64,000 nt of DNA, from contig JACATO010000334.1 of NCBI GenBank assembly GCA_018389105.1, forward strand, positions 992,001 through 1,056,000. The letters are read 5' to 3'. This document shows positions 33,527-45,998 of the stretch, one piece after another. The position numbers and the translations under genes were made by a program. The number at the start of each line of letters is the position of its first letter. Position 1 is the first letter of the stretch. The notes under the pieces were generated by a model that had not been told where the DNA came from, did not search any database, and saw only the letters and a program-made list of their open reading frames with translations. The stretch is from Nautilus pompilius (lineage: Eukaryota > Mollusca > Cephalopoda > Nautilida > Nautilidae).

Positions 33527-36346
33527 ATGAGCTCCCCCCCCTCCCACTCCTCCTCCTCCTCCTCCTCTCTCCCAGACCACAGTGAATGCGTGGTGTTGGG
33601 CGAAGAGAGGGGTATCTCAGCAGAAGACTTGGCTTACACCAGCCTCATTCTGACCGAGCGACAGCTGAGACATCGATTTCATCGCATCGCCCATCTGATC
33701 GGGGCCGGCCCACAGAACGGGGCTGGTGGGTTTGCGTGCGTGTGTCAGCGGTTTTCTGGTTGGGAAAAAACTCTTTCTTGCGTGGAAAAAAAAAAAAAAT
33801 CGACAAAAAACAATAATCGCGAATATATGTTTGGCGCCATAATTCCACCGGGGACAATGGTGTTAGCAGCTGTCTGGTTAAACTACAGACTTCTGTTTCT
33901 CGTCCTAGTTAAACGTGTTTATCCACTTACCTGCCGTTTAATGTCGATACCACCCGAGTCCCGCTTGGTTGGCCATATATATATATATAATATATATAGG
34001 TCCAGAAACCAGGCTTTCAATGATGACCGAACTTACCGGTCTTTGTCAATTCGCTCATTGGAGAAAACCTCGTCTGTAATGTGTGGACAGTTTGTTTTTT
34101 TTTTCCTCCCATCTATCTCTGGTGACTCGAATTATGTCGCTGCTGTTGTATGTGCCAGGTTTTCCCTCAGCTCTCAACCCTCCACAGCGCGTCCTGCCGA
34201 GCCCTTTTACTTTACCCTATAAACAGAAACATTTGTAGGGACGGTTCGTTCATTATGATTTCTGTGTAATGATAGAATTTGCTTAATGTCTAAGGGCAAC
34301 TAATCATTCCATCCGCACAACGATAGAAAAGATACACACACAGAGAGAGACAGACACACACACACACACCATTATCACCTGACATCGTCACATTAAATGG
34401 CAGCTTCTTAGGTTTTCATAAATTAATGAGTTGCCGTTTTTGTAGTTTTATACCATAAATGTTGGCTTTCTTGTTAACTTCCACGTGGATAACGTTGATT
34501 AGAATTTATTTTTAAATGATTATTATCGTTGTTGTTGCTGTTATTATTAAAGTTTGCTTTAATCTACATTCGCTCAGTTAACATAAAACTAAATATAAAT
34601 ATCCATTAGAATCATTTTATTGATCCTCATCCATCGACGCAGAAAAACTTATTTATCGATTTTTGTCAGCGCTCACGTATTCATAGTTATCAAATAATCC
34701 AAAACACTTGTTGTTGTTGTCTTAATTGCACGCAGCCGGAGATAATCGATGTATAGATCACTCCAACGAACAACAAGCAAACTTCAGGAGACACGCCGGT
34801 CAGATCACGTGACCTGACGTATTTTCTCAATGATAGTATTATTTCTACCTGCAGACATCATACAGGTATGTCGTTTTTATCTTCCGCTTCCATTATTCAT
34901 TCTTATTTATTTGAGGTTTTACTCCAACCGATTTGGTCTTTGCTGAATGCAGGACGGTTCTGACCAATAAAATGTATGCAGACTTTCTCTATTTTGGAAA
35001 TCTGTTTTCTTAATGGACCGAAATTGTCTTGCGCTATAAAGCAAATAAAGGAATGGATGGATACGTAGTCGGAAGTAGATGGAAAGTGTAAGAATTTCTT
35101 TTCGGTTTTTCATGCAACAGAAAATAATGGCTGACGGAGTCCCCTCGTCGGTCACGGAGATAAATAAATAAACAAAATTGTAATTTTCGCTTTCTCTTAA
35201 GATCCCCACCCACCCCCTTTTTTTTCTTTTTTTTTTTTTTTTTGCAAAAGCGTTTATTTTGGAAACTAGTAAATCTATTATTTTACTTTTTGGAAGATTC
35301 TTTCATCCTTTGACCTAAATGGCGATTACCAATTCGAGTATTCGTGCCGGGAGCCGGTTTTGGGACGACCAAAAACACATCGCTCTGAAATCAATCCGGC
35401 TGTTAACTCAGTGTGGCACTTATGCCATAGCTCAGGGCTCACGCCTACCTGAGGGTATCCGAAATAATTCTCGTTCTTTCTTTTTAAATTTGCTTCTTTC
35501 TTCTCTTCTTCTTTTTTTTTTTAGAATCAGAAACAGTTATCGTTAATCCATCGCGCGTCTTATCGACAGTTCGATAACCTAAGAGAAATGGGGATTTCCA
35601 GATCTCATCTTTACCTCCCAGGAAAGTTTCCTTCCACGCAGCGGCCTTGGGGCGATCGAGCGCGACACGACGACAGGCGAGGGGTCAGATAGTCGACGAT
35701 AAATCTTCACCATTTTTTTTTATTATTATTATTATTTTTAAGGAACGTAAGCGACTGGACCTGATTGACGATAATTGATCAAATTGAAACCGAAACTCCG
35801 GCTATTTCGCTGAAGGCGATACAAAGAAACCGCTTCGTGTTATCTGGATTAAACAAATACAGCGAAGCGTAGATTTGGATATCGCGGACGAGAACGATCT
35901 TGAAGTCTGCGAGGAGGGGTCGCCACTGCTATTGAGCAACGACTCCGCCTAGCTGCGCCCCCCGAACTCCCTGGTTGCCAATGACTACAGGCAAGCGCTA
36001 CCAGTTCACTATCCCTCCTCTTCCACCTCACCTCCGCGCAGGTATAACGTAGTAATTCCTCTGAATCCATGAGAGGGTAAACAACTTCGGCGGCGGGTAC
36101 TGCGCTGAATGGTTCCGCCGCGTGCCGTCCAGACGTAAGCGACTTTGGGCGCCCATGGAAGTGTAGCGTTTGCCCACATTTATCTACTTGCTGACTTCTG
36201 TTGTTGGTTTTTTTGCAGCCCAGATGACGAGACCTCGAGAAGTTTCCAGAGCTAAACACAGCAGACGATATGAGGGACCCAGTGATTCGTCAGTCCCGGA
36301 GGGTCGTGTCGTATGCTCTGCTGCATACAAGAACGGCGGTAAATAG
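33527..36346 (+). CDS. Candidate two-exon gene, small protein of unknown function
   Basis: I do not recognise this protein. A first exon from ATG 33527 encodes a serine-rich start, then ERGISAEDLAYTSLILTERQ and a basic stretch RHRFHRIAHLIG. It ends in phase 1 at a donor G|gtgggt (33725). A second exon after a strong acceptor (gtttttttgcag, ending 36218) is open in the matching phase and encodes a basic, serine-rich tail ending RVVCSAAYKNGGK and TAG at 36346, giving 108 residues. The pairing of the two exons is inference, and either could belong to something else. The ATG context is weak. It would run in the same direction as the PRRT-like gene, ending about 200 bases before it. Confidence 0.3.
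34334..34370. repeat. CA/GA-rich simple repeat
   Basis: A compound run of CACACA, GAGAGA and CACACA. Confidence 0.85.
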
Positions 36347-36541
36347 CAGACGACAAGGATGAATATAAAAGTCCGGTTTTGCAAACTTTGAAATGGTGGG
36401 GGGTTTGTTGTTTGTTTTTTTTTTGGAAATGCCTGCCTGCCTTACCTTACCTGTGGTCCGTCTACACGGAAATAATGCGACCGGAAAGCGTTTGGCCGAA
36501 CGCTCGTAGTCGGTGAAGGTTCGCTGTCGTTCCGCTGTGCA

Positions 36542-39500
36542 ATGGCCGAAGAACGGATGCTGGTCGCGGTGCTGCTGCTGCTGACGCTTTCCCCTTTCGG
36601 GTCCAGCGCGTTTTCGCAGGGAAAATTCTCACCGAAAGTCGGCGCGCGCCCGGCTTCGGAAACGACGAGGGACACGCTTAAAGGGAGCTCCGGGGCGCCC
36701 GCTGTGCCGGGTGACCGGGGGGCGTCGCTGAACAGCGGTATCGAGGCTCCGGCCACGCGGACCCTGAGCCGGCTGCGGCGGAGGGACGTTTCCGACGCTG
36801 ACGAGTCGGGGTCTTCGGCTAAAGCTGACGTTTTGCCCGCAACGGGCGCCTCTCCCCCCGTCGAGCGGGTCACTGCCACGCAGCCGAGTGGCTCGCGAAA
36901 GTCCGCGCCCTTCTTCCGGTGGAAGCAGCCGGGCGTCTTGGAGCGGATGGCGCGCAACTTCAGCGGCGGAGGCCTCGCTTCGGCCGAAACTAAGGCGCAC
37001 GAGGTCAAGTCGGACTCGGCAGGAGCTTCAGCGGGCGAACCCAGCCAACCGACCCCCGACCCAGAACTGGTCCCGCTCCCGGAAACCGAGCCGGAACCCA
37101 ACTGGGAAGAGGCCTACAAGAGCTGGGGCATCGCCTGGCCGCTGCACGTCTACGTTTTTGCCGTCGCCTATTCGCTTATCGTTCTGCGGACCTCGATTAC
37201 TTTGTTCGGCGTGATTGGGAAGGGGCCGGAAATGCGGAAGAAAGCCATGACAGTGTCCCTGAACACCATGCTCTGGGCGTTCGGGTGTCTGCGCGCCGCT
37301 TCGCTGTTCGCTGATCCATACGGGGCGCGGCAGAAGATCCCGCGCGAGGCCACTCGCTTCCTGTGGTCCGCGTCCCTGCCCTGCCTCACGGCAGCGGTCA
37401 GCGTGATGTTGCTGGCCTTACTCGACACCACCAAAATGACAGTCGCTCCGCCCAAGTTCCAGAAACTGTCCACGATCTGCCTGGTCTCGGGCTTCCACTT
37501 CCTCCTGGTAATAAGCACCGACTTCGTCATAACGTTCACCCACAAAGCCGGGTTCTTGCTGGTCGTGTGCCAGGTCTTCTTCGTCGTCTGGGGAGTCGCT
37601 CTGTCGGTTGGATACACAGTCGTGGGCTTCAAAATCCACGGGAATTTTTCGGCGTCGAGAAGAGGAGATGCCACACAAGGTGAGAGCCGGTCTGAAATGT
37701 AAGCACTAAAGCAAATATACGAACAGCTTTGACCCCCCCTTTTTTTTTCATGGCTGCCGGGTCAGTGGTTATGCAGAAAGAAAAGTCCTGGTAGTGGATA
37801 TCGCTCCTTCTTGGCTCTGCGAATTTACCCCGGTCTACGTTCATTCATACTTCTGATCGGTGCGGGCCTTGAGGTTAGGTTGGTCGAAAGACAATACAAC
37901 TGGTGTCTATTATATTTTGATCGAATGTCCAGTCCAGCGACGTAGAAATCCCTCAAACTGACTCAAATATGCTGGACTAATTAACCGGTCAACTTTGCTA
38001 CCAGATTGATTTGTTTAGCCATTTCCTGTGAAAGTCCGATCTTGGCCATACTAGACATCGTCCCCTCGGAGTAGTTTATCTTCACCGAGCAATAATTTAA
38101 TTATGGAAAAAGTCGCATCCCCGACTGGTTAATCGGTTTGATGGCTGAGGGAATTAATTGTAGAGATTCTAGCGTTTAAATGCGCCCAAACTAAAGCCCA
38201 GTGAAAAGTGTATCTGAGAATCGTGTGGCTAACGCCAGGACCGTATCTAAGTAAAAATCGAAATTAAAATAGAACCTCGGGAGAGCTGGTCCTTTATTCA
38301 AAGCCTTAGTTAGGCAAGCGATGATGTTCCATGTATCTAGAAGCACTGCCCAGAGTTCACCCTTGGTCTGTTTTATTCTGTCCATGTAGTCCCAAACATG
38401 TTCAATAACATTAAGTTCAGGGCTTTGTGGACACAACTCTAATAAATATAGCATTTAAGTCTCTTTTTTGCGTTTATATTTTGATAAAATTGGCAGATGG
38501 CTGAGGTACATCCCCAAACCCGAATAGAACCTATTCTAAGCTTTACTATAAGCTACAGATGCATTTCCTTAGGTTCTTCTTTAATTATTCTTCTTATCCT
38601 ACTTTCTCTTGGATCCAAAAATGCTAACCTTTGATTCATCTGATTGAAAAAAAAATTATTCCATTGTCCTTGACTCCAGTTTTAGTGTCAGGTGACATAT
38701 TTGAGTTTCTTAACCTTCTATCCTTTGAATCCGTTTCATCCGACATTCTTTGTACCGTAGAATCACGAACCTGAACCACCGAGGAGTCTACCGGATCTTG
38801 CTTTACCTCGTTGCTCTATGTATTCCTGTGTCCTCAGAGAAGTTATCTTCAAGTACAATTTTTTTATCTTTTATGGATAGTTTTCTGGGTTATCCACACC
38901 TTGTCCTACCAGAAATTTAACCAAGATCTGAAATTATGGTTATACTGCTTATTTCGCGCTGGGTTTTATGTTGTTCGTGGAGAAATATCATTTCATGTCT
39001 GTTATTAGCAATCTATGCCTGAAAAGAAACAAAGCAAGCATTGGTGCTTTTTAAAGATACGCAGGCACATAAACACTGAGGACCCATGTAGCCTTTGAGA
39101 CATTGGCTTCACCCGAGCTGCAGATGCAAATTACACTGACCACATGATATGACAGGTGACCCCTGCAGCAGCATACGTGACTTGGACAGGCACGTTTTTA
39201 CTCAGTCTAACCGATATGGAGAAAGGCAAAGATAGTACAGCTCTCAAAAGGGCGTGACAAGAGACGGACGAGCTGCAGGTGGCTACAGTGGCCAGGCTGC
39301 TCCAGCTGTGCCTCACGAAGAGCTTCGTCGTCGCCCGAACCACCGATCACAGGTATCATGGTGGTGTCTGGAGCGCAGACCGGACTGACGGAAAGCGGGT
39401 GTGGTCCGACCAGTCGTGCTTTCCCGTTTTTTGTTTTTTTTTTGTTTTTTCTGTAGTAAAGACAAGAGAGGAGGACGGATTTGGGGAAAGTCACACGAAT

Positions 39501-42403
39501 CACCCGACCTCCCCTTTTGTGTGGCCCCCGCCGTTTCAGGCCTCTGGAGCGGAGTCGTGGTTTGGGCAGGCATACCTTGTGCCCCCTACCTCGGTTCCTT
39601 TAGAAGGTAGAGTGAGTGCCAAAGCCCGCGTCATTTCTGATCAAGTGCGGCCAGCGACGTATCATGCGAACCTGATGAATACGGCTACTCCCGAGGAGAC
39701 AGAGTTCGAGCATCTCCCATCGCCAGCTCAGTCCTCGGATCTCAATCCAGTTGAGGATCTACCGGAAGAGAGGTGCATTCGTTTTTGACCGATTTGAAAA
39801 TATTAGACCCACCAAATTTGAATTTACGCCTTTAAGAGGAAAACTAATGTAGTTTTCAACATAATTAGGGGCTTTGAGCGAGTGGACAGAAGGAAAGATT
39901 TTCCAGCTGTCTACAGTTACCTGGGTTCATGAGTAAAAACTAGCTAAGATTCCGCCCTTGTCGAATAAATCACAGGTATGCATGGTTAATAGTAATCATC
40001 AATTTAAGAATCTAATGTTAACCATTTGGCTCCTTGTACCGGCCATGACGGCTTCCTGCCTCCTTGTTACCTATACTAAGCTTTAGATCGTGTAGATGGG
40101 GATGCGGAGTTTATCACTACACTGCATCTTTGGTAATAATGACAGCTGCATTTTATTATATTTTATTTAAATAAAGATGTAATGATCGTCACTCGAAACC
40201 TTAAGTATTTGAAAATTACAGGAAATACGTATTTTTAGAAAGACCCGCAGAAATCCGCACCCAGGTCTAATTAGTCATCGCATCTTCTCAGCCGCCAGAG
40301 ATTAAATGGCGCGACAAACGCGAACGTCATTTCGTCCCCCGAGGCTCCTTCAGGAGAACTGCGAACAGCTAATGACTTTAATTGCCCGTTAATAACCCCG
40401 CCCGACGCCCGGGGTCCCCGGTAACGTCATGGTCGAACGATTACCGGCAAACGCAATTTCCAGTTCTTGCTCAAAGTAGAGCCGCCAGGGTGGCAGACGC
40501 ACGCGATCGATCTGTCCGAAACGTTCGTCGCAGACAAACTGTCTCCTCCTCAAACTCATCTGCCCGGGGCCGAAGGTGCACGCACCGACCCGTCGTCTAC
40601 AACACCGTAATAGATGGACTCCAGCTTGTGTGCCGTATCCCGATAGATAGACGGCAGTCACCACCACCACCCATATCCCGCCTTTGCTGACAGATTACCA
40701 CTATTTTTCAGAGAAAACCTGTCGAAAGTTTGTTTGTTGCGTTGTTGTTGTTGTTGTTGTTTTTTAAAAAGGTTATGCGTGGTTAACGATTTCATATCAG
40801 AATAAAATCAAGTTCTGCACTAATAGTTCGGGACTCGCGGTCCACCTTTCGGTATTCAGGGAGAACCCGCGCGAACGCCATAAGGAGGCTCTACCACAAC
40901 TCTGACGTACAAGCCAGCAGCCGCCGCGCGTAGCCAACCAGAGCCACAAGAAAATTCTGACCAACAGACAGACAAGAGCCCAGTATCGGCGAGGAGGAAT
41001 ATCGAGTCTCAACTTACTGCCGTTCCAATGAAGTTAACGATGTGAATGATACCTTTAGTCGGAGAGAAATTAAACTACTGACAGACCCGGGTGAAGCAAG
41101 TTTCCATTTCCGTTCCGACACCGTTACCGTTTTCTTTCAGAGATGTCTCCGCGCGCTTTAATATGTCGACATTTTAGAATTTTCACAATGGCGATATTTC
41201 AAACTAAGCCTTCACTTTAGCAAGCAAACTCCCTCCCCCGCCAGATTTTCCCAGATTTTCCTTCGTCGTAACCAGGTGAATTTGGTAGCAATAATTTTCA
41301 GGGTTGAATGAAATCCCTTCAAGCTGCCCGTGCTCTCACACAGGCCTCGGGCTTTAACCCCCTCCCTCCCAAAAAAACCATTAAGGTACGCTGTCACGGT
41401 GTACACACGGTTTAAGCAGCACAAATCGAAAGTGCTGCATCTTAAACCGCCCACGTGTGCAAGTATGGTACGAAGGCGCTTCTCAGATTTCCAACGATGG
41501 CGGATAATTGAAATTTAGAAATCGTGGGCTGCGAAACCAATATTCGTGGACGACAGCGCGGCTCTAGGGTCATGTGACCGAGACTCTCGTAGTGCCAGAG
41601 GATACCACAGATACGTTATTCGGGGTCTCGGGCGCAGCATGAAGAAATCCCGCACAAAGAGGGCTACACTAGGTGAGTGTCGGGGGGCATTAGGTGACAT
41701 TTTCACTGGAAAATCCCCAATGATGCTTCTAGCACCATTTGCGTAGCGACGATGGTTTCTGCCAACAGCCAGTTCCTACTGTATTCCGTACCATTTTTTT
41801 CTTCTTCTTCAAAGGCTGCATGATATCGGAATATACGCGAGAGAGAGACAAATCACCATTTAATCCCCTTTTTCCAAAATGTCGCTACCCGGTCGTGCTA
41901 GGTCACATTTTTGCGGAGAAATGCATTTTGGGTTATACAGTAAATAGAGTGGGGGGGTCTGTTTACAGGAGATCCGATGTATATTTCTTTATTTTCCAGA
42001 TGACCAGGGTAGGAAGATAAACCGACTTAACAGAGTGATCTGGATCTTCGCTCTCACCGGCCTGGCAGTGTGCGCCACGCACGTCTATTCCATTCTCGGC
42101 ATGTACAGTGGCGCCAGGCTCGCTGAGGCGTGGCCCTGGTGGATTCTGCAGACGTTCATGCGCACCGAGGAAGTGCTGATGTGCGGGATGATTTTCACGA
42201 TAGCCTCCAAGTCGTCGGCTTCGACTCCAGTCGCTAAGGCTACCGGCTGCGTTCGGTGCCGCAGACTACGCCACAACCCGCCGAACAAGGAGCTGAAGGT
42301 GCTCTCCCACAAGAACAAGGTGTCCGTGATTCTGGCGCCCTCGGCTACCACTCAGATCTCGACGTACTCTTCGCCAAACTACAAATGGCAAAACAACCAT
42401 TAA
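36542..42403 (+). CDS. PRRT3/PRRT4-like multi-pass membrane protein
   Basis: Two exons, 36542-37679 and 42000-42403, join in phase 1 (CAAG|gtgaga ... ttccag|AT) to give 513 residues. A signal peptide (about 1-24) is followed by a Pro/Ser/Glu-rich ectodomain with RLRRR at 78-82, a furin-type RxRR site. Then come hydrophobic segments at about 200-223, 236-256, 272-294, 309-331, 336-362, 391-413 and 424-448, consistent with seven passes. The motifs SLFADPYGARQKIP, PPKFQKLS, CQVFFVVWG and ASLPCLTAA match what I know of the conserved membrane region of vertebrate PRRT3 and PRRT4, whose function is poorly known. The ectodomain is much shorter than in PRRT3. Exon 1 is GC-rich. The intron carries two Tc1 fossils. 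Confidence 0.8.
38191..38454 (-). mobile_element. Tc1-like transposase C-terminal fossil
   Basis: The minus strand reads CPQSPELNVIEHVWDYMDR, the Tc1 WPxQSPDLNPIEHVWDxLxR block, followed by a decayed C-terminal helix. It is a fragment inside the PRRT-like intron. Confidence 0.85.
39090..39790 (+). mobile_element. Tc1-like transposase fossil, GC-rich and frameshifted
   Basis: Plus-strand pieces in different frames follow the Tc1 order: helix-turn-helix-like DGRAAGGYSGQAAP near 39265, WSGVVVWAGIP (the GSVMVWGGI block) near 39550, PLEGRVSAKARVISDQVRPA, then SDLNPVEDLPEER ending near 39780. Frameshifts and a poly-T insertion break it. It lies in the PRRT-like intron, in gene orientation. Confidence 0.75.
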
Positions 42404-42742
42404 TACTATCAGCGGCACCTGCAGACTACAGAAAATTTCGGAGCTTTCACGCCAGATCAACAGCTACAAAACCTTTTTTTCCTGAACATCCCTTTCCAAA
42501 TTTTCCTAATCTCCTTTCTTAGGAACAATACATCTAATTGACGAACCTACGCTTCCCGTATCTTTCCCCGTTGCCGTCACCAACACCTATATAGAACTGC
42601 TCATATTTTTGTCAAGGATGCTGTTTATTGCGGTGAGAGTTTCCAATGTTCAAACGAACCTGCAATTAGCCCACCTGGGCACCAGGCGGCAACTTCGTCC
42701 TGAACTTGGTTTCCTTCCACATCTAAAAGCATATGCAGCGTT

Positions 42743-42748
42743 AATAAA
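42743..42748 (+). terminator. Probable poly(A) signal of the PRRT-like gene
   Basis: AATAAA about 340 bases after the stop codon is the first canonical signal downstream. Confidence 0.45.
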
Positions 42749-44509
42749 GAATTTTCGGGTATCGGTGGTGGAAGTAACTCGATTTGCTTTCACCTTGACC
42801 TCCGGTAAAGAAATATACACAGTTAGCCCAAACAACACATATATATTAGGGTTCAATACAGAGTAAAAAACGTTCGTTTGAGAAATGTGATGACTTTAAC
42901 TAGTGCAAAAATTAACATCGCCTGATCGTCAAATTAACACCTCCCAACTGCAGCCATCAGCGGAAGGTAACTTTAAAAAATTTTTTTGATTACAATGGTG
43001 GCCAAAAATATCGTATCACTCAGAATATTTGTTTTCTCTTATAACTCAAGCGAAAATATAGTGATTAACGCATTAAGTATTTACGTTTCTTATTCATTAT
43101 TTTTGTATTTAGTCTGTTAAATTAATATTTTTTAATGAGCAGAAGAAAATGCTATAGTAGAGAGACCTCGTGAATATCAAAATGACTTAGAATTTATGTT
43201 AAAATTCCATGTTTACATTATAAGGCACAGTGAACACTCGTATTTTAAAAAAAAAAAAACAAGGCGACACAATAATTTTGGCCATCATTATAGATAATAT
43301 TAATTCATATAATGAAAGCATGTCAATTAAAGACACTGATAGTGCTGACCAAGATGATGCATTGACCTATGCCAACTGCATCTTGGTGTTCTTTTGCTGA
43401 AATTTCATTGCAAATGAGCACCAAGAAAACTAGAAATTGGGAAGCAAGCAGAGAACCTTCATCTTACTAGTTTGAAGTTTTTAAATGATTTCAAAGTGTA
43501 ACATCTCTGTGGATAATCTATTTAGAGTTCCAATCTTCATGCATGTTGACCACTGTTTATTTTGTTAGTCACTAATTTTATATCCCATAAAAATTCAAAG
43601 ATCGAAAGTTATGGTAAAATAAATATAATCAATATTTTCTACAGGGTAGAGTTTGCTATGTTTATGCTGCTCCAGCCTTGGAATCTTTCAGTTTCCACTC
43701 TTAACCAATGACTGTAATAAACCGGCATAAATCTGCTGAATCAGTCAAGAGAATTTCCACCAATAATTCAATAAAAGGCATTGTAAATGCCTATATATTT
43801 TAGTGGCATCTGGTAGGTATCATGAATATGCTAAATTAGTTCTCACACAAGTGTACAGACAGGCAAATCTCACCAGTGTGGCTAGCATTAGCATTACCAG
43901 GTTACTGATGAGCTTACAGAAGAGAGTTGCAATCTCTAGAGTGAATCCTGATCCTAGTGAAGATGTCAGACCGCATGTAAAACTCTACTTACCATAGCCT
44001 GGGTTTTTAGGAAACAATGATTTTGTGGATTACACAGTTTCCACGACAAGAAAAACTCTCCCAAACTGACCTTATAGCCAGCAGAAATTCCTGTCAGTTA
44101 TGAAACCCTATATTGGAAATTGTGCCAAAAGCATGACCACTCCTACAAAAAATCCAATTCTATATAAAAATGTATCTTATTACAATATTAATATATTTTC
44201 TGCTCTATCCACAAACTAGAATTCTTTCTCTCATGTATTTAAAAAAATAGAAATAAACATCCATCCAGGATAATAAGAAAACTGTTGTTGTTTTTTAGAA
44301 AAAAGTATTTAAAAATGTTTAGAATTCCCTGGTCATAATTACGTACAACAGTATAGGATACTTCAGAAGGAATGTAGCAATAGTCTTTTGACAAAAACCA
44401 ACATTAAACACAACCCTAAGAGATTTCACACACATGCCCAAAATAACATGGATTCTAAAGAGAGAGTTGGATCATTAAAAGATAGGGATGCAATCTAGTT
44501 TAAGCTGCT

Positions 44510-44650
44510 GCAGAAATGGTTTTTTTTCAGTAATAGAGAAGTGAATGCATGGAATGGTCTTCCAGGCAAAATTGTACAGTCTACTACTATTAGTATGCTC
44601 TAAAATGCATTGGATAGGTACTTCACAAAAACAGGAATTTCATACAAGTC
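44510..44650 (+). mobile_element. Non-LTR retrotransposon (CR1/RTE/Jockey-type) ORF2 tail
   Basis: One plus-strand frame reads FFSNREVNAWNGLPGKIVQS, then a short ML-NALDRYFTKTG stretch. This is the characteristic WNxLPxxVV...FKxxLDxxF end of LINE reverse-transcriptase proteins. It is a 5'-truncated copy, with TA/CA repeats just downstream that may be its 3' tail. The clade cannot be fixed from this piece. Confidence 0.7.
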
Positions 44651-44688
44651 CTGAGACTTCCTGCCAATCTGCAAATAGCTATCAGGTA

Positions 44689-44694
44689 CATATA

Positions 44695-44725
<31 letters not shown>
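44689..44725. repeat. (TA)n(CA)n microsatellite
   Basis: A compound TA then CA dinucleotide run next to the LINE tail. Confidence 0.9.
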
Positions 44726-45699
44726 AAGCAAATTATTTCCTTTAATAATTATGAATGCACTACTTTAAATTCTCTTAAAATGATTTACACTGCCATGGTG
44801 GGCTTAAATTTTTACAATGAACTCTATTTTTTGAGAGTTAGCAAAAGGTAAAAAAGAAACAGCTTCACAAGTGAAGTGGCATTTCACAGCCTTTAATCAA
44901 AGCCACTTCATTCTATTTCACTTTTTAGTAGTAAGTACAATTTAATATGGAAAAATACATTAGATTCTTGCCTTCATTATCATTAGCAGTCAATATCATT
45001 AACAAAATTTACATTATTGGTAGAATAGTCTTTTAGCTAAAAGATGATGTAACAGCTATGATTTACGACAATTCAGAGCATTTGAGAAATCTTCAAATCT
45101 GGCTACAGTTATCAGGTGGAGTCATCCAGTTCAAGAATTGTTTGAAAGAATTAAAGATCTGATTTGGAGCATTCTAAATAGTCTTTTCTCATTCACAAAC
45201 AGTTGGCATAATTAAAGTAAGTGATTTGTTTATTTTACTTGCAAAACAACGCTAGACTATCTTCAAATAAGCGCATATTTATAACTTTTCATCAGTTTTA
45301 AAATTCCACTGTTAAAACCTGGCTGAAATAGAATCTCTGTAATTATATCTGAACAACCCGTCAGTCAGTCGTCGGGCCTGGAAGCTAAAATGTTAACTCT
45401 CCCCACATCTCAACTTGTGGCTCTTCAGGCAGCATTTTCCAAAATCCCTTCAGATATAATTACTTACTACTATGATATACAGGGACAGCCAAAATCACAC
45501 TAAGCCCTTGGTTTGTTTCTCACTTGTCATTAGTGAATTTCATTTGTTAAACATGGCCCAGTCAAAACAGTATTTCAGAACGAGTATTTATTGAAGCTTA
45601 CTGCTTTATTATTCCCTATAGCAGCATCTCCACAAAGAGAAATTTCTAAAATTAATAATGTTTACTACAAAGGGCCTGTGAACATCAAAAACAGGGCTT

Positions 45700-45905
45700 A
45701 ATGGGCTTTAATGTTTAAGATTGTATTTCTTAATTAAGGTGGCCATGATTACTGCATTACCTTAACAAGGATCGTTATGAATAATTCACTAAAGAATTGT
45801 TTATTAATGATTGTGAGAAAAAGTAATCAAATGTAGCGCGGTCTGTCAAGGCCATAAAAATCGTAGCCAATTCCCAGGCAGTTAACAAATTGACGTTAAC
45901 ACCAC
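45700..45905. promoter_or_regulatory. CpG-retaining block downstream of the JmjC gene, possible regulatory element
   Basis: A segment with GCGCGGTC, ATCGTAGCC and TGACGTTAAC plus homeodomain-like ATTAATGATT sits in otherwise CpG-poor, low-complexity DNA. It looks like conserved non-coding sequence, but only alignment with a relative could show that. Confidence 0.25.
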
Positions 45906-45992
45906 AAGAACTGTTGGAATACATAAAAAAAAAATTAAATTTAATTTAAAAAAATTGTATCCTTATATAACAAATTTTTTTTTTAATCTCTG

Positions 45993-45998
45993 TTTATT
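45993..45998 (-). terminator. Possible poly(A) signal of the JmjC gene
   Basis: On the minus strand CAATAAACAGAGATT runs into A10-11. It lies about 1.9 kb beyond the JmjC stop codon, so it would imply a long 3' UTR. The A-run could also be a retroposed tail. Confidence 0.3.

Larger units (their letters stand above)
42749..45990. other. Intergenic DNA between the PRRT-like and JmjC genes
   Basis: AT-rich sequence in which CpG becomes scarce again beyond about 43 kb. It holds a non-LTR retrotransposon tail and a CpG-retaining block, listed separately. A 64-codon frame at 43803-43997 has no recognisable domain. Confidence 0.4.

Noticed and set aside
34848-34870. 11-base micro-exon between ctgcag and gtatgt
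   Set aside because: Phase would permit it in the candidate gene, but such short matches arise by chance and nothing else supports it.
35849-36259. 136-codon minus frame
   Set aside because: No recognisable domain, no splice context, and overlaps the candidate plus-strand exon in GC-rich sequence.
36442-37101. 219-codon minus-strand frame over the PRRT-like exon 1
   Set aside because: It mirrors the GC-rich coding exon and has no domain. The plus frame has the signal peptide, membrane segments and splice donor.
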